From Methanomassiliicoccus sp. (GTDB lineage Archaea > Thermoplasmatota > Thermoplasmata > Methanomassiliicoccales > Methanomassiliicoccaceae): 64,000 nt of DNA. The notes under the pieces are model-generated. The model worked only from the letters and a program-made list of their open reading frames with translations. It was not told the origin of the DNA and ran no database searches. Below are positions 46,155 through 54,397 of the stretch, in pieces (positions within the stretch are counted from its first letter, which is position 1; each line of letters starts with the position of its first letter). Both the position numbers and the translations under genes were made by a program. The stretch covers positions 248,001-312,000 of the forward strand of contig JAWQJJ010000003.1 in the NCBI GenBank assembly GCA_033485155.1, given 5' to 3'.

Positions 46155-46172
46155 TAGGAAAGACTAAATAGG
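46155..46172 (+). promoter_or_regulatory. TATA element before the metallo-hydrolase operon
   Basis: GAAAGACTAAATAGG ends about 25 bases before the ATG at 46194, consistent with a leaderless transcript for the three-gene set that follows. Confidence 0.4.
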
Positions 46173-46193
46173 CCTTCAAGCTTCGCTTACCTA

Positions 46194-46832
46194 ATGGCCG
46201 TCCATATGTTGCCAGGGTCCGGTTATGATTGTAATGTTTTCATCATAACAGGGAGCCGGCCCATGGTGGTGGACGCTGGTACCGGGGACAACCTCCCGCG
46301 GATGGTCAACAAGGTCCGCAAGGTGATCGGCGGGAGCAAGGTGCAGGCGATCGTGCTGACCCATCGGCACTTCGACCATGTGGGGGGCGCGGCCGCTTTG
46401 GCAAAGGAGCTCGATGCTCCGCTCTACGCGCACCAAGACGATGCCGAGGTCATCCGCGAAGGCTCGACCAAGGGGACCGAAGCGCTGATGTTCCAGCGGC
46501 GAATGGAGGCTGCAAGCGTGCAGAACCTTAAAGGTGGGGAAACGTTTTCCACCGGTGATCATGATCTCAAGGTGATCCATACTCCCGGCCACACCGCGGG
46601 AGGGATCTGCCTTTACGATCAGGAGCACAAGATCCTCCTGTCCGGCGATACCGTCTTCGCTGGTGGGGTCGGCCGTTGGGACCTTGCTACCGGTAACCTG
46701 AGCGACCTGACCGCTTCGGTGCGGTCACTGCTCGCCCTCCAGCCGGCGGACCTGTATCCGGGCCATGGGCCATGCGCGCTTGGAGACGCGCATATGCAGA
46801 TCATAGAGGCGTTGAGATACTTAGGGGAATAA
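46194..46832 (+). CDS. Metallo-beta-lactamase-fold hydrolase (glyoxalase II-like)
   Basis: A 212-residue hydrolase with the binuclear metal site LTHRHFDHVGG, the later ligand HTPGHTAGG, LSGDTVFAGGVGRWD and the terminal PGHGP. These put it in the hydroxyacylglutathione-hydrolase-like group, though archaea lack glutathione, so the natural thioester or other substrate is unknown. It is separated by two bases from sua5 and heads a likely operon with sua5 and map. Confidence 0.85.
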   Translation: MAVHMLPGSGYDCNVFIITGSRPMVVDAGTGDNLPRMVNKVRKVIGGSKVQAIVLTHRHFDHVGGAAALAKELDAPLYAHQDDAEVIREGSTKGTEALMFQRRMEAASVQNLKGGETFSTGDHDLKVIHTPGHTAGGICLYDQEHKILLSGDTVFAGGVGRWDLATGNLSDLTASVRSLLALQPADLYPGHGPCALGDAHMQIIEALRYLGE

Positions 46833-46834
46833 CG

Positions 46835-47473
46835 ATGGAGATCATAAAGTGCGAGCTGAAGGACGGGGTGCCGGTCATCCCGGAGTCGAGATTGAAGCAG
46901 ATAGTGTCCGAACTGGCTGCCGGCAGGCTCATCGTCTATCCCACTGAAACGGTATATGGTCTCGGGTGCGATCCGTTCGACGAGACCGCGGTCAAGCGCA
47001 TCTACATGGCCAAGCGGAGACCGTTCGACATGGCCATGTCCATCATGGTCAAGGACCTGCAGATGATGGAGGAGGTCGGGGTGCTGGACGAGCGGTCCCG
47101 CCGACTGGTGAATAAGTTCATGCCCGGCCCCCTAACCATCATCGTCCCCAAGCGCCCCAACGTCCCGGACATCCTCACGGCCTCGACCAACGAAATCGGC
47201 ATCCGCATACCGGATAACGCGGTGGCTATGAGGCTCATCGAGGAGTTTGGCCCCCTGGTGACGACCTCCGCTAACGTCCACTCTCACGGGAACCCCAGGA
47301 CCTGCCAGGAGGCGCTAGACGATCTGGGCGCCTCGGTCAGCCTTTACCTTGACGGTGGTCCGACGGTCCATGGAAAGCCGTCTACCATCATCCAGCTCAC
47401 CGATCAGGAGATAACCCTCATTCGGCCGGGGGCCCTATCGCCGGACACCATCAAGGCGGCATTGGATGAATGA
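46835..47473 (+). CDS. sua5: L-threonylcarbamoyladenylate synthase (Sua5/YrdC)
   Basis: A 212-residue enzyme that makes threonylcarbamoyl-AMP from threonine, bicarbonate and ATP for the universal t6A37 tRNA modification. Motifs are YPTETVYGLGCDPF, the KxR-type AKRRPFDM, and TSANVHSHGNP with STIIQL. It lacks the C-terminal Sua5 extension, so it is the short YrdC type. The ATG at 46835 (after TAGGGGAAT) fits the family start; an upstream open frame is an overlap with the hydrolase gene. Its last eight bases overlap map. Confidence 0.9.
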   Translation: MEIIKCELKDGVPVIPESRLKQIVSELAAGRLIVYPTETVYGLGCDPFDETAVKRIYMAKRRPFDMAMSIMVKDLQMMEEVGVLDERSRRLVNKFMPGPLTIIVPKRPNVPDILTASTNEIGIRIPDNAVAMRLIEEFGPLVTTSANVHSHGNPRTCQEALDDLGASVSLYLDGGPTVHGKPSTIIQLTDQEITLIRPGALSPDTIKAALDE

Positions 47474-48365
47474 GGAAATCCTGGAAAAGATCAGGCGCGC
47501 CGGATTGATCGCCGCCGAGGCTCGCGAGCTGGGGGCCGACATGGTGGACGAAGGCGTGAAACTGCTCGATGTCGCTACCGAGGTAGAGGCCTATATCGTT
47601 CGCAAGGGAGCGAAGCCAGCATTCCCCACGAACCTCAGCATCAATGAGGCCGCCGCTCACTATACCCCGTCCTCCCAGGACAAGCTCGCATTCCACCGCG
47701 GAGACCTGGTGAAGGTGGACGTGGGGGCGCAGGTGGACGGCTATATCGGAGACACTGCCAAGACCGTAGAGGTGCGGACGAAGAGCTGGACCAACCTGAT
47801 CGCCGCGTCGGCCAAGGCGCTGAGCATGGCCACGGTGATGGTCGGCGACGGAGTCCAGGTGGGATCCATCGGCGGCACCATCGATCGGGCCATCCGGAGC
47901 GACGGCTTTGTCCCGGTCACCAACCTCACCGGCCATGGGCTGAACTGCTATAACCTGCATGCCGGGCTGACGATCGCCAACTACGATGATGGCAACCAGA
48001 CCCGATTGCGCACCGACATGATGCTGGCCATCGAGCCGTTCGCCACAGACGGGGCGGGGGAAGTGCGCAACTCCAAGCCGGGGAACATCTACCGCATCTT
48101 GAGGGACCGCGAGGTCCGGGACGCGGAAGCAAACAAGCTCTTCGGCAAGATAAAGGAGGAGTTCGGCAGCCTGCCGTTCTGCGAGCGGTGGTGCACCGCC
48201 CTGGATCCGAAGGCCCCGATACACCTGAAGACGCTGGTCCGGCATGGCATCCTGTTCGCCTATCCCGTCCTGGCCGAAGTCAAGGGCGGAATGGTCTCCC
48301 AGACCGAGCATACCCTGGTGATCAACAACGGCAAAGGAGAGATCACCACAAGAATAGGAGTATGA
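47466..48365 (+). CDS. map: Type II methionine aminopeptidase
   Basis: A 299-residue dimetal aminopeptidase that removes initiator Met. Metal ligands are visible as DVGAQVDGYIGDTAKTV (two Asp), LTGHGLNCYNLHAG (His), MLAIEPFAT (Glu) and the terminal TEHTLVI (Glu). The helical type II insert lies between residues 190 and 255. The start overlaps sua5 by eight bases, indicating coupled translation of a tRNA-modification and a protein-maturation enzyme. Confidence 0.95.
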   Translation: MNEEILEKIRRAGLIAAEARELGADMVDEGVKLLDVATEVEAYIVRKGAKPAFPTNLSINEAAAHYTPSSQDKLAFHRGDLVKVDVGAQVDGYIGDTAKTVEVRTKSWTNLIAASAKALSMATVMVGDGVQVGSIGGTIDRAIRSDGFVPVTNLTGHGLNCYNLHAGLTIANYDDGNQTRLRTDMMLAIEPFATDGAGEVRNSKPGNIYRILRDREVRDAEANKLFGKIKEEFGSLPFCERWCTALDPKAPIHLKTLVRHGILFAYPVLAEVKGGMVSQTEHTLVINNGKGEITTRIGV

Positions 48366-48565
48366 GGAGGGGAAGGCGCCACCCCGTGGTTCTGGTACGG
48401 AGGAAATGACGAGGTGCTATGCGTCCCTCCCCTCACCTGTCCCGTCAGGCCACCCAGTATCCTGCTGTAAATATAAAATAGTTGTCAGCAGATAATGACG
48501 GCAGCATAATATTCGATTTTTATTCTAACATCGACCGTCAACGGACGGGGCAAGGCCATAGGGAA

Positions 48566-48576
48566 GGTTTAATAAG
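48566..48576 (+). promoter_or_regulatory. TATA box of tRNA-Leu
   Basis: GGTTTAATAAG lies about 30 bases before the mature 5' end of the tRNA, the normal archaeal distance for a transcript starting just before the gene. Confidence 0.5.
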
Positions 48577-48600
48577 GGCTGGGCATTAACGAAAAGCAAC

Positions 48601-48714
48601 GCGAGGGTAGCCAAGCCAGGTCAATGGTGTTACTCTGTACCACCGGCCAAAGGCGACAGACTCAAGATCTGTTCCTGAAGAGGTTCGTCGGTTCAAATCC
48701 GGCCCCTCGCACCA
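48601..48714 (+). tRNA. tRNA-Leu(CAA) with intron in the D-loop
   Basis: The acceptor stem GCGAGGG/CCCTCGC is perfect, with discriminator A and encoded CCA (48712-48714). The anticodon stem ACAGA/TCTGT holds loop CTCAAGA, so the anticodon is CAA (48663-48665). A variable arm (CCT/AGG) and the T-arm GTCGG-TTCAAAT-CCGGC are in place. The D-arm is interrupted by 26 bases; without them the D-region reads CCAAGCCAGGTCAAAGGCG, as in normal archaeal tRNA-Leu, and the mature tRNA is 85 nt, a usual class II length. Confidence 0.9.
48625..48650 (+). other. 26-nt intron of tRNA-Leu with bulge-helix-bulge
   Basis: GGTC (48619-48622) can pair with GGCC (48645-48648), and GGTG (48626-48629) with CACC (48641-48644). 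The two three-base bulges AAT and AAA flank the central helix. Cutting after the second base of each bulge releases 26 nt and joins GGTCAA to AGGCG. Because the borders share A residues, the exact ends may shift by one or two bases. Confidence 0.75.
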
Positions 48715-49235
48715 ATTGTTCTGGGGTAGTAGATAACTAAATCAAATGTCCCCCTTTTCGATCGTCTACAATTTTTCAGTTTATGACCTAGCCAGACGTT
48801 TTATACAGGCTGTTACAATATTACTTTGTGGCACTCTGTTGTTGGGGGTTAGTAAGCTCAGTGTATCGGCCTCTCCAGCCAACCTCCTGATAGCCATCAG
48901 TTTCAAGCCAGTTTGAATAAACTGGCACAGGGTCGTTTCATGACATGTCATGCGTCGGTCCCTGAAGGGCTCCTAGTGATTGGCTTGCTTCTCCTAGTTC
49001 ATTGGTCACAGGATTGGTGCCCTCCTATAGAGAAAAGAGTTCACCTAGGAGCAGAACGACAAAGAGTAATATTCGCGTTCAATCACTTATTCACCCCTTC
49101 CATCCTCATTGGATGATCTCGGTTCAAAGGGTCATCCAGAATAGAAGTTGAGATTGAGAAAAAATGGAAGAGATTTAGGGCTGTGGGCGTCTCTTTCTCT
49201 AACATGCTCCTATGATGTTAGGAGCAAAACGACAA
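48715..49235. other. Intergenic with dispersed repeat copy 1
   Basis: It contains repeat copy 1 (48744-48837), and TAGGAGCA(G/A)AACGACAA occurs near 49050; a second copy lies near 49217. No convincing gene was found; a 67-codon open frame at 48913 lacks a start signal. Confidence 0.5.
48744..48837 (+). repeat. Dispersed 94-bp repeat, copy 1
   Basis: About 80 percent identical by eye to copy 2 (52112-52205) over 94 bases without gaps. Best conserved are CCTTTTCGAT, CTAGCCAGA(C/T)GTTTTATACA and ACAATATTACTTTGT. It lies 30 bases downstream of tRNA-Leu. Confidence 0.7.
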
Positions 49236-50696
49236 TTAGGGCATCTTTGAAGTAGACCCATGTTTCTCAGCCCGCTTTTGAGCCATGATCCTCCTGTCGG
49301 CGAGGACAATGACTAATCCTACGAAACTAAGGATTACCATAACCAGGGCGATTGTGTGCAGGCCATCATCAGTGACGCTCTGATGGAAGAAGATAGAAAT
49401 GAGGGCCGAAGAGGCGATCGAACCGATGTAACCGAAGGTACGTAGTAGGCCCGAAGCGGTGCCTATCTGGTCCGCAGTCGCCTCAGTATACAAGGTCGTC
49501 TGATTCGCACTGACGCTCGCGCCAAGAGTAATCCCGAAAATCGAGGTGATGACTACCACCCACAATATAGGAGTGGTCGAACCGATAAAGAGTACGCCAA
49601 TAGACGCTATCAAGCACGAAACGGCCGCCGCAATCAGGGGGGCGCGGACTAAGTTCCGTCTTGAGATTGGCAACGCAAGCACGCCTCCGACGAGAGTCAT
49701 AGGCACTAGGAGGAGACCAGCATCCTCGGCCGAAATGCCCCGAACGACCTCTGTCCATTGCGTGACACCATACAGCACGGTGTAGACGCACAGCGATGCC
49801 AGAGCGAAACGAAGGTAGGAAAGAGTCAACCCCCTATTTGTGGCCAACAATCGAATATCAATGAACGGATGGCTCGCCCGTAGCTCCCACCAGACCAGGA
49901 CCAAACCACTTATAATAGCCAAACCGAGCGAAATCCAGTTTGTGGTTGGTAATGATAAGAGGAACACTAGAAGGGTTGACATCGCAGCACTAAAGACAAT
50001 GATGCCTCCCAGATCGATGCGTGTCGCGATTTCCTTGAAAGTTCTCGAACTCTTGATCGGATCGTCACGGGGAATCCAAAAGGCTGTCATACACAGCGTT
50101 ATCAGGGCTAACGGGACGTTTACCAAGAACACGGCCTGCCACCCCCACGCTGCAACGAGGAGGCCACCAAGCGGCAGCCCGATTGCAGGTGTCACCATTG
50201 CAGTAACCACTAGGCCGCCAAGCACACCTCCGGGGGGCGCTGATAATCCAGCCCATTCGGCCCGACGGCGAACTAGAAGCATGGCCGATGGATAGCCGGT
50301 AGAGGTGCCTATCCCTATCAGCACCCGGGACGCTATCAGTGTCGTCAAATCGTGGCCAAATCCACCTACCAAACCGCCAATCAGGGCGGCCATCATGCCA
50401 GCAAGGAACACACGCCGTGGCCCGAACACCTCCGATAACTTTCCTGCCGTTGGTTGGGCGACAGTACTTGCCAAGTATAGCGCTGCGACAAGCGCTACCG
50501 TTTCTCCGATGGAAACATGAATGGCTGAGGCTATCGATATCAAAGCGGTCGCAATGAGCGAACTGTTTACGGAATTCAGCGAGGAACCGAGGAATACGGG
50601 CGCTGTGAATCGCCAGCCGAATGCCTCCTCGTTTCCACTCCCTCTCACGCTCGCCATAAGGTTCGGTTTACTATCGTCTTCTTTTGGATCAGACAT
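49236..50696 (-). CDS. MFS transporter, DHA2-like (14 TM)
   Basis: A 486-residue exporter with about fourteen membrane segments. The motif-A loop is AGKLSEVFGPRRVFLAGM. TM5 carries the antiporter motif (VTPAIGLPLGGLLVAAWGW). It is related in layout to the exporter at 19322 but not close in sequence. The substrate is unknown. Neighbours are a metallo-hydrolase and an HxlR regulator, so it may be part of a chemical-stress cassette bracketed by repeat copies 1 and 2. Confidence 0.82.
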   Translation of the reverse strand: MSDPKEDDSKPNLMASVRGSGNEEAFGWRFTAPVFLGSSLNSVNSSLIATALISIASAIHVSIGETVALVAALYLASTVAQPTAGKLSEVFGPRRVFLAGMMAALIGGLVGGFGHDLTTLIASRVLIGIGTSTGYPSAMLLVRRRAEWAGLSAPPGGVLGGLVVTAMVTPAIGLPLGGLLVAAWGWQAVFLVNVPLALITLCMTAFWIPRDDPIKSSRTFKEIATRIDLGGIIVFSAAMSTLLVFLLSLPTTNWISLGLAIISGLVLVWWELRASHPFIDIRLLATNRGLTLSYLRFALASLCVYTVLYGVTQWTEVVRGISAEDAGLLLVPMTLVGGVLALPISRRNLVRAPLIAAAVSCLIASIGVLFIGSTTPILWVVVITSIFGITLGASVSANQTTLYTEATADQIGTASGLLRTFGYIGSIASSALISIFFHQSVTDDGLHTIALVMVILSFVGLVIVLADRRIMAQKRAEKHGSTSKMP

Positions 50697-50807
50697 GGAA
50701 ATACTCTTCTAAACCCTGATTTTAAAGCTCACTCTGCATTAGAACGAAATAATCGTATTTCGATTTCATAATTCAGTAAATAAATGGGCGGTTCCCATCT
50801 ACCCGAA

Positions 50808-51497
50808 CTACAGTCGTTTCAGCTCCGCCAGAAAGGTCCGGACCCTTCCCGAGGCATCTGGCCTGATGGGTGGTCCATGCCCTGGAAGCATGATTTCCAT
50901 ATTCAGTTTGGACAGTCGTTCGATCGCCCCATCACATTCTTCTTTGTTGCACTTATACAAAGCGGGAGGCTGCAATCTGTCCTTGCGGTTGCTCACCGTG
51001 TCGCTCGAGAACATCAATCTAGAGGATGAATAGATCAGACCAATGTTCCCGGGCGTATGTCCCTTCAAGGGAACGACTTTTAGCCCTCCGAGGACATCGA
51101 CGATGTCACCATCCTTCAGTCTAACGTCAACGGGAACGGGCTCGAACCGCATCATCGGTCTTAAAAGGCGGAAGACGAGCCCCATTGCGCCTTTGGGCAA
51201 CGGCATTGGTTTAGCCCCGCTGATCACGTCTGCATCTTCTTCTCCAACCATGACCTTGGCCGAACTCAATGAGACGATCTCGGCCAAACCCTGCATATGA
51301 TCATGGTGAGCATGGGTGATGATGATGGTTTTTATGTCTTTCATCGAGAAACCGAGTTCTTCGAGCTCCTTCTTGATTTTTGGAACGTTCTTCCTCATCC
51401 CCACATCGATTAGCGTCACGCCATGGTCTATCAAAATATAGGTGTTCGCTCCGCTGGGATTGTCCAGGATGTAGACTCCCTCGATTATCTTCGACAA
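50808..51497 (-). CDS. Metallo-beta-lactamase-fold hydrolase
   Basis: A 229-residue hydrolase with IITHAHHDHMQG, PLKGHTPGNIGLIY, MFSSDTVSNRK and LPGHGPP as metal-site motifs. It is not closely related to the hydrolase at 46194. The N-terminus begins MSKIIEGVYILDNPSGANTY with no signal peptide. It is divergent from the HxlR regulator, with the repeat operator in between, so it is a likely target of that regulator. Confidence 0.83.
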   Translation of the reverse strand: MSKIIEGVYILDNPSGANTYILIDHGVTLIDVGMRKNVPKIKKELEELGFSMKDIKTIIITHAHHDHMQGLAEIVSLSSAKVMVGEEDADVISGAKPMPLPKGAMGLVFRLLRPMMRFEPVPVDVRLKDGDIVDVLGGLKVVPLKGHTPGNIGLIYSSSRLMFSSDTVSNRKDRLQPPALYKCNKEECDGAIERLSKLNMEIMLPGHGPPIRPDASGRVRTFLAELKRL

Positions 51498-51603
51498 TAT
51501 CTCACCATCACCATTAGCGATCTAACTGGCTTCCTAATCCGTCCCCTGGTCAGAAAGCTGTTAGAAACATTAATATCATAGTAGTAGATAAGCACTTCAG
51601 AGT

Positions 51604-51634
51604 CCAAAAAGTAATATTGTAACCAAAAAGTAAT
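51604..51634. promoter_or_regulatory. Direct-repeat operator candidate before hxlR-type gene
   Basis: CCAAAAAGTAAT occurs twice (51604-51615 and 51623-51634), 19 bases apart start to start, ending seven bases before the regulator ATG. Two helical-turn-spaced copies suit a dimeric winged-helix regulator acting on its own promoter and the divergent hydrolase. Confidence 0.5.
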
Positions 51635-51640
51635 TAATGG

Positions 51641-51961
51641 ATGATTCACATGATATTGGAAAAAGGTGTCGTCCTAGTGGAGGTCCTGGGCAATAGATGG
51701 AACATGAGGATTCTCTGGATCCTTCGCGAGGGACCACTGCGGTTTACCGAGCTAAAGAAGCGAATGGGGGATGTGAACTCGAAGACGATCACCGAGCATC
51801 TGCGGGTCCTAGAACGATATCATGTTATTGACCGGGCGGTCTTTGCCGAGGTGCCCCCCAGGGTCGAATACTCGTTGACCGAGCACGGGAGAGCGTTCCT
51901 CCCAGTGTTCAAGGTCATCTATGATTGGGCGGCATCGTTACCTCCTCCCAAGGAAAACTAG
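51641..51961 (+). CDS. HxlR-family transcriptional regulator
   Basis: A 106-residue winged-helix regulator. Family marks are EVLGNRWNMRILWILREGPL, RFTELKKRMGDVNSKTITEHL (recognition region, quoted across helices) and YSLTEHGRAFLPVFKVIYDW. The Cys that senses aldehydes or oxidants in several HxlR members is missing, so ligand sensing would use another route. ATGs at 51641 and 51650 are both possible. It stops with TAG. Confidence 0.85.
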   Translation: MIHMILEKGVVLVEVLGNRWNMRILWILREGPLRFTELKKRMGDVNSKTITEHLRVLERYHVIDRAVFAEVPPRVEYSLTEHGRAFLPVFKVIYDWAASLPPPKEN

Positions 51962-52569
51962 TCTTCAAGTCAATTAATGGTTACCAAGAATTTTTATTTA
52001 CTATCCCTTTTTCCGCCTTCTCAGATGTCCCACTACGGCGGATATGGACAAGCCCACAGACCTTGCCACATCCCCGGCGTCGGCGCTTCGGGGGCAGTAC
52101 AAAGATTGAAAAAATGTCCACCTTTTCGATTGACTACAATTGGTTATTTTTAGGTCTAGCCAGATGTTTTATACAATGGGCTACAATATTACTTTGTAGC
52201 ACCCTATCTAGCTATCCACTAAGGAACCTATCGGCTCGTTTCTCAATCCTTGAGTTAAGCTTAGTTTTTTGGACGTCGTCGCCTCTTCAATTCCTCGATC
52301 TCACTAATGTTTCTAAGGCAGCAACCTCTGAAGCAACCTGATGAACATGGCGTTCATCTTCAAGTCTACCTCATAATAGGCCTTGGAAAATCCACTAACA
52401 TGATTGAATCTAAAGTTATTGATCATGTCTATTTTCTCCTCGCCACCTTATGTTAGAATTAATGGATGGCCCCTGGTAGAGGCATCTTATTCCAATATAA
52501 TAACACATCACAGATAGAATCGACGGCTATTTCATCAAGAATTGCAATACCTGCCCGGGGAAGCACTCT
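51962..52569. other. Intergenic with dispersed repeat copy 2
   Basis: It contains repeat copy 2 (52112-52205) and AT-rich sequence. Open frames cross the repeat and have no family resemblance. No RNA gene was recognised. Confidence 0.5.
52112..52205 (+). repeat. Dispersed 94-bp repeat, copy 2
   Basis: Same orientation as copy 1 and 3.4 kb from it. The pair brackets the exporter, hydrolase and regulator genes. Similarity fades gradually on both sides, with a further shared TATCGGC some 35 bases downstream. Confidence 0.7.
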
Positions 52570-53487
52570 ATGAGGTGGGGGAAGAAGAGAGTAATCCTGG
52601 TGACCGGTGTATTGATTGTGGTCGTGTCGCTGATCGCGGTCATATTCATCACAAACGCCAATAGCTATAATTCCATTGTCGTTGTGGCGGAAACGGAAAA
52701 GTCCTCGTATCACTATGGGGAAACGGTCAACATCACCCTTAGGACAGTAATGTCCAACGTCGATTTTTCCTCTAACAAGACGGTCGGCTTGTGGGTGGCC
52801 AGGATACCGGATGAAGTAAGCCCTGAGAAGGTGGTCGGCAATCAAGGGGCTCTAGCAAATATGATTGTGAGCCAGAATGAATACGCAGGTGGATACCGGT
52901 GTCATCTATCGGTGACCAACTTCTCCACCTCGTCGAACTTTACCTTGACGTGGAACGGGACGGTCGAGGGTCCCCCTAATCCGTTCCAGAACGGGCTACT
53001 CCCCCAAAATACGACATATATGGCACCAGGTGGATATTATCTGGTATATGGTGACCAGAACTCTGGAGGCCTGGCGGCGAATGTCGGCCTGATGTATGAG
53101 AGCGATGAGCACTCTATCTTCCACCTAGATGGGATCGAGCCGAGAGTCAACTGGACTCATGATAACTCGTCAAAAGAAGTCACCTTCGGAATCAACGTGA
53201 CAAACGCCTTCGAGGACGGTTCTTTGAACTGTAGCCTGAGAGCTGCCGCTATGTTCCTTAACGGCAGTAGCAACAATCGTTATTGGACTTTCTGGAATGA
53301 GAGCGCAATACTCTCACCTAAGCAAAATCAATCTTTCAACTTCACTGTAGAGAACATCAGCTTATCGGAACAATCAGAAATGGTCCAGTTCACCACCATC
53401 ATAGACACCGACTACGGTAGGTTCTTCATCTACTGTCTGGCGAACGAGTACGAATCTTCAGTGGATTGGGAGTCCTATGGGGCTTGA
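52570..53487 (+). CDS. Membrane-anchored extracellular protein of an ABC operon
   Basis: A 305-residue protein with a basic start, one N-terminal membrane helix (VILVTGVLIVVVSLIAVIF) and a beta-rich exterior domain with many N-x-S/T sequons (glycosylation sites). No substrate-binding-protein family is recognised. The first part (YHYGETVNITLRTVM) resembles Ig-like domains of archaeal surface proteins. Its last 11 bases overlap the ABC ATPase gene, so it belongs to that operon and may be its accessory or sensing subunit. Confidence 0.55.
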   Translation: MRWGKKRVILVTGVLIVVVSLIAVIFITNANSYNSIVVVAETEKSSYHYGETVNITLRTVMSNVDFSSNKTVGLWVARIPDEVSPEKVVGNQGALANMIVSQNEYAGGYRCHLSVTNFSTSSNFTLTWNGTVEGPPNPFQNGLLPQNTTYMAPGGYYLVYGDQNSGGLAANVGLMYESDEHSIFHLDGIEPRVNWTHDNSSKEVTFGINVTNAFEDGSLNCSLRAAAMFLNGSSNNRYWTFWNESAILSPKQNQSFNFTVENISLSEQSEMVQFTTIIDTDYGRFFIYCLANEYESSVDWESYGA

Positions 53488-54397
53488 GGACGGATTTTGC
53501 TTGGAAGCGGATAACGTCCAGAAAGTATATCGGAACCTCCTGAACAAGCGGCAGGTCAAGGCGCTAAATGGCGTCGGGTTCTCCCTCGACCGGGGAGAGA
53601 TCTGCGGGCTTGTGGGCCCGAACGGAGCCGGGAAAAGCACGCTGATCAATATCGTCATGGGCATAGAGCGTCCCGACGACGGTAAGATACGAATAAACGG
53701 TCCGGGCTCGGTGGGAGAGCTGGGCTTCGTCCCCGACCGCCCCATCTTCTACGAGGAGATGTCCGCTCTGAACAATATATTGTTCTTCGCCCGGCTGTGT
53801 GACCTACCGAACCCGGAAGAGAGGAGCGAACAGCTGCTGACCGAAGTTGGATTATCGTCCAGGAAGGACGACCCGGTGAGCACTTTCTCCAAGGGAATGA
53901 AACAACGATTATCCATAGCGCGAGCATTGGTGAGCAATCCGATCGTCCTGGTCATGGACGAGCCATTTTCGGGATTGGATCCAACGATGGTTCTTGAACT
54001 CCGGGAGATCGTCGTTGGATTGAAGGCCAGGGGTTTGACCGTGCTCCTTTCCTCGCACGACTTGAGCGAAATCGACAAGGTATGCGACTCCGTCGTCTTC
54101 ATCAAGAACGGCAGGGTCGTCAAGAAGCAACGTTTGAACTTCGTTTCCGATCAAGTGACGATAAGGCTGTCTATGACCAACCCAGAGGTGCTGGAATCGC
54201 TGGGACGACCGTTCAAGGTGGTGGAAAGGAAAGAGAAATGCATCCTCACCATGGAAGTGGAACCGGATAAAGTCCCCGAGCTTCTCCGGTCCATTATCCT
54301 TGCCGGTGGCATCGTTTCGGAATTCACCCTCCTGTCAAAAACGAGCGAGGAGTACTACCGAGAGGCCATCCTGGAGGTGGGCGATGAGACAATTTGA
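53477..54397 (+). CDS. ABC transporter ATP-binding protein
   Basis: A 306-residue ATPase of the ABC-2 exporter type (DrrA/CcmA-like). Walker A is GPNGAGKST, the signature FSKGMKQRLS (a variant of LSGGQ common in this group), Walker B VLVMDEPFSGLDP and the H-loop LLSSHDLSE. A C-terminal extension of about 90 residues follows. It pairs with the permease downstream, whose start lies inside this gene's end. Confidence 0.9.
   Translation: MGLEDGFCLEADNVQKVYRNLLNKRQVKALNGVGFSLDRGEICGLVGPNGAGKSTLINIVMGIERPDDGKIRINGPGSVGELGFVPDRPIFYEEMSALNNILFFARLCDLPNPEERSEQLLTEVGLSSRKDDPVSTFSKGMKQRLSIARALVSNPIVLVMDEPFSGLDPTMVLELREIVVGLKARGLTVLLSSHDLSEIDKVCDSVVFIKNGRVVKKQRLNFVSDQVTIRLSMTNPEVLESLGRPFKVVERKEKCILTMEVEPDKVPELLRSIILAGGIVSEFTLLSKTSEEYYREAILEVGDETI

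Noticed and set aside
51925-52341. 138-codon open frame after the HxlR gene
   Set aside because: Crosses repeat copy 2, starts inside the regulator and has no family or ribosome site.
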